Shown in pieces: positions 7,017 through 8,040 of a DNA stretch of 8,040 nt; positions within the stretch are counted from its first letter, which is position 1; each line of letters starts with the position of its first letter. Source of the stretch: Bacteriovoracaceae bacterium (GTDB taxonomy: Bacteria > Bdellovibrionota > Bacteriovoracia > Bacteriovoracales > Bacteriovoracaceae). The stretch lies in contig CANFNN010000127.1 of NCBI GenBank assembly GCA_947448095.1, positions 1 to 8,040 of the forward strand, in the 5' to 3' direction. Both the position numbers and the translations under genes were made by a program. Under the pieces are notes generated by a model. The model was not told the origin of the DNA. It ran no database searches and was given only the letters and a program-made list of their open reading frames with translations.

Positions 7017-7484
7017 TTAGCGAATGTCGATCACAAGACGGCCTGGATTTTCGAGATAGAAAATATCAAAGCTTGCCTTACTTTTCATAGAAAGATCCAT
7101 AGTTATGGATTTTCCATCGACGTTAAGAAAATCAATTGTTTTTACGTTTTTTGAAGATTTGAGTTGAGGCTGAGTTGTCACAATGGTGGACTCAAAAAAA
7201 TCCACAGTGATTTTTTGATCTTTAGGGGAAATATGTCCATAAATTTTAGGAATTGATGGAGTATTAAAATCTATCACTACTCTTTCATATCCCTGACCAG
7301 GAGCAGATGAACTTCTAACGGCAGTTATGCCTGCATTTTTTAAATCAGAGTTATGGTGAAAAACACCTGAATCTAAAAATATGGATTTTTTTCTTGGGGC
7401 GACTTTCCAAATTCTTTCCTCCATTAAATTCTGGGCAAGAACCGGAAGACTCATAAGCAATGTAATGAAGAGCAGTCGCATCAT
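7017..7484 (-). CDS. Small periplasmic AMIN-domain-like protein upstream of lon
   Basis: This 155-residue protein has a Sec signal peptide (MMRLLFITLLMSLPVLA, cleavage near residue 17) and so is periplasmic. The rest resembles one AMIN domain: ERVVIDFNTPSIPKIYGHI (about 67-85), a middle strand pair with ITVDFF, and a closing FYLENPGRLVIDIR. The closing motif is typical of AMIN domains, which bind peptidoglycan and localise amidases or secretins to the septum or envelope. No catalytic or secretin domain is attached, so this would be a stand-alone targeting or binding module. GGAG (7492-7495) stands 7 nt before the first of two consecutive ATG codons (7484 and 7481), favouring the first. It is followed by lon after 16 bp. 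The domain call rests on pattern resemblance. Confidence 0.72.
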   Translation of the reverse strand: MMRLLFITLLMSLPVLAQNLMEERIWKVAPRKKSIFLDSGVFHHNSDLKNAGITAVRSSSAPGQGYERVVIDFNTPSIPKIYGHISPKDQKITVDFFESTIVTTQPQLKSSKNVKTIDFLNVDGKSITMDLSMKSKASFDIFYLENPGRLVIDIR

Positions 7485-7506
7485 TTAATGACTCCAAAGC
7501 AGTGGA

Positions 7507-7523
7507 ATTTTACTTAATTTATA
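7507..7523 (-). promoter_or_regulatory. Possible promoter -10 elements for the AMIN-like gene and lon
   Basis: Reading the minus strand, the 56-bp gap contains TATAAA (7518-7523) and TAAAAT (7507-7512), each a 5/6 match to TATAAT. The -35 boxes are weak: TTAACC would give a 15-nt spacer to TATAAA, and TTGACT is only 13 nt from TAAAAT. The region is AT-rich, so chance matches are likely. No terminator is seen in this gap, so read-through from the upstream gene is also possible. Confidence 0.25.
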
Positions 7524-7540
7524 GTAGTCAAAAGGATGGG

Positions 7541-8040
7541 TTAAGACAAAATTTTCTTGTTTCTTTTCGATAACCTGGATGGCACAGCAGACAGAAAAAA
7601 ACCGGCCACTATAAGAATTAAAAACGAACCAGGCCCAGACCCTGGACCTGAGGAAGGAGGTTCTATGGTGCCACATGCAGCAACGCCCGCAGCAGCTTGA
7701 CCGGCACTGGAAGAACTCTCATTAGTAGTCGCCTTGGATTTGGCGACGGCATAGGTAAAAGGCGCATCTAAGCAGGAAGAATTGTCCGACAAATTTGATC
7801 CAGTATCTATCACTGGCCCACCAATCGTTTCAATACTCATCACTAAGAGATACGGCAGATTTTGAATTGATCCAAATTTTAAAAAATCAGGAACACTGTA
7901 GGTAGAACCAGTATTCGTTAGGGACTTGGCCTTAATCTCAATCGCAAATTTATTCTCTCCCACATTTGTAGAGAGTGCTTGAGTCGCCTGAAGGTCCAGG
8001 TGGTAGGTTCCTTCTGAATTCCAAGTTTTTTGATAAGGAC
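7541..8040 (-). CDS. Surface/envelope protein with C-terminal sorting-like tail, N-terminus beyond the window
   Basis: The frame is open through the right edge; a GTG at 7963 is only an internal Val codon, because 25 codons upstream continue as protein (GTYHLDLQATQALSTNVGEN). The visible ~165 residues start with a beta-rich domain (GENKFAIEIKAKS), followed by a Ser/Ala/Gly-rich spacer. The C-terminus has a tripartite layout: a Cys in AACGTIEPPSS (Cys97 counted from that GTG), a GPGSGPGS linker, a hydrophobic segment SFLILIVAGFFLSAV, and a basic tail (RLSKRNKK). This layout resembles C-terminal anchoring or sorting signals of the MYXO-CTERM and GlyGly-CTERM type, in which a transmembrane helix and basic end are processed after export. 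The family is not recognised. The AMIN-like gene follows 56 bp downstream on the same strand. Confidence 0.72.
   Translation of the reverse strand, partial: PYQKTWNSEGTYHLDLQATQALSTNVGENKFAIEIKAKSLTNTGSTYSVPDFLKFGSIQNLPYLLVMSIETIGGPVIDTGSNLSDNSSCLDAPFTYAVAKSKATTNESSSSAGQAAAGVAACGTIEPPSSGPGSGPGSFLILIVAGFFLSAVPSRLSKRNKKILS

Noticed and set aside
6855..7154. 99-residue + strand ORF across the lon start
   Set aside because: It is antisense to lon and the AMIN-like gene, both well supported; no independent evidence for it.
7629..7645. CCAGG...CCTGG inverted repeat
   Set aside because: It lies inside the Gly-Pro-Ser-encoding repeat of the surface protein and is explained by codon composition; arms are only 5 bp.
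7485..7676. 63-residue minus-strand ORF between the sorting-tail protein and the AMIN-like gene
   Set aside because: It overlaps the C-terminal tail of the larger ORF in another frame and shows no domain; the larger frame is open to the window edge with sensible protein sequence.

Overview
The window looks like ordinary core-genome DNA from a moderately AT-rich Gram-negative bacterium. The best guess is a member of the Bdellovibrionota, Bacteriovorax/Peredibacter-like. This rests on protein flavour: a proteobacterial-type omega subunit, a Lon with lineage-specific inserts, a FadD15-type acyl-CoA synthetase, and several small secreted proteins of no familiar family. No marker such as rRNA is present, so the assignment is an inference.

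Layout, left to right. Positions 2-1372 (+) hold the C-terminal part of an oligopeptide-type ABC transporter substrate-binding protein that runs off the left edge. It is followed by a perfect 11-bp hairpin at 1380-1404. A small secreted protein with an FlgT C-terminal-like beta pattern follows (1486-1872, +). Its stop codon overlaps that of a convergent small ORF (1869-2129, -). The N-terminus of the convergent ORF appears split between two reading frames. A long-chain acyl-CoA synthetase (2254-4071, +) and the RNA polymerase omega subunit rpoZ (4141-4353, +) come next, with a good sigma-70-like promoter in front of rpoZ. A strong bidirectional terminator at 4375-4405 separates rpoZ from the convergent lon.

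The right half is a minus-strand cluster, read right to left. It contains the C-terminal part of a surface protein with a Cys / Gly-Pro-Ser linker / transmembrane / basic tail that looks like a sorting signal (7541-8040, open at the right edge). Next is a small periplasmic AMIN-like protein (7017-7484), then the ATP-dependent protease Lon (4412-7000), only 16 bp downstream.

The genes serve general functions: peptide uptake, fatty-acid activation, transcription, and protein quality control next to envelope proteins. I see no CRISPR array, insertion sequence, phage gene, tRNA or rRNA, and no clear new multi-gene system. The points most worth a second look are the split N-terminus at 2126-2217, the unusual inserts in Lon, the C-terminal sorting-like tail at 7541-7675, and the AMIN-lon pairing. 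No stretch longer than about 125 bp lacks a gene.
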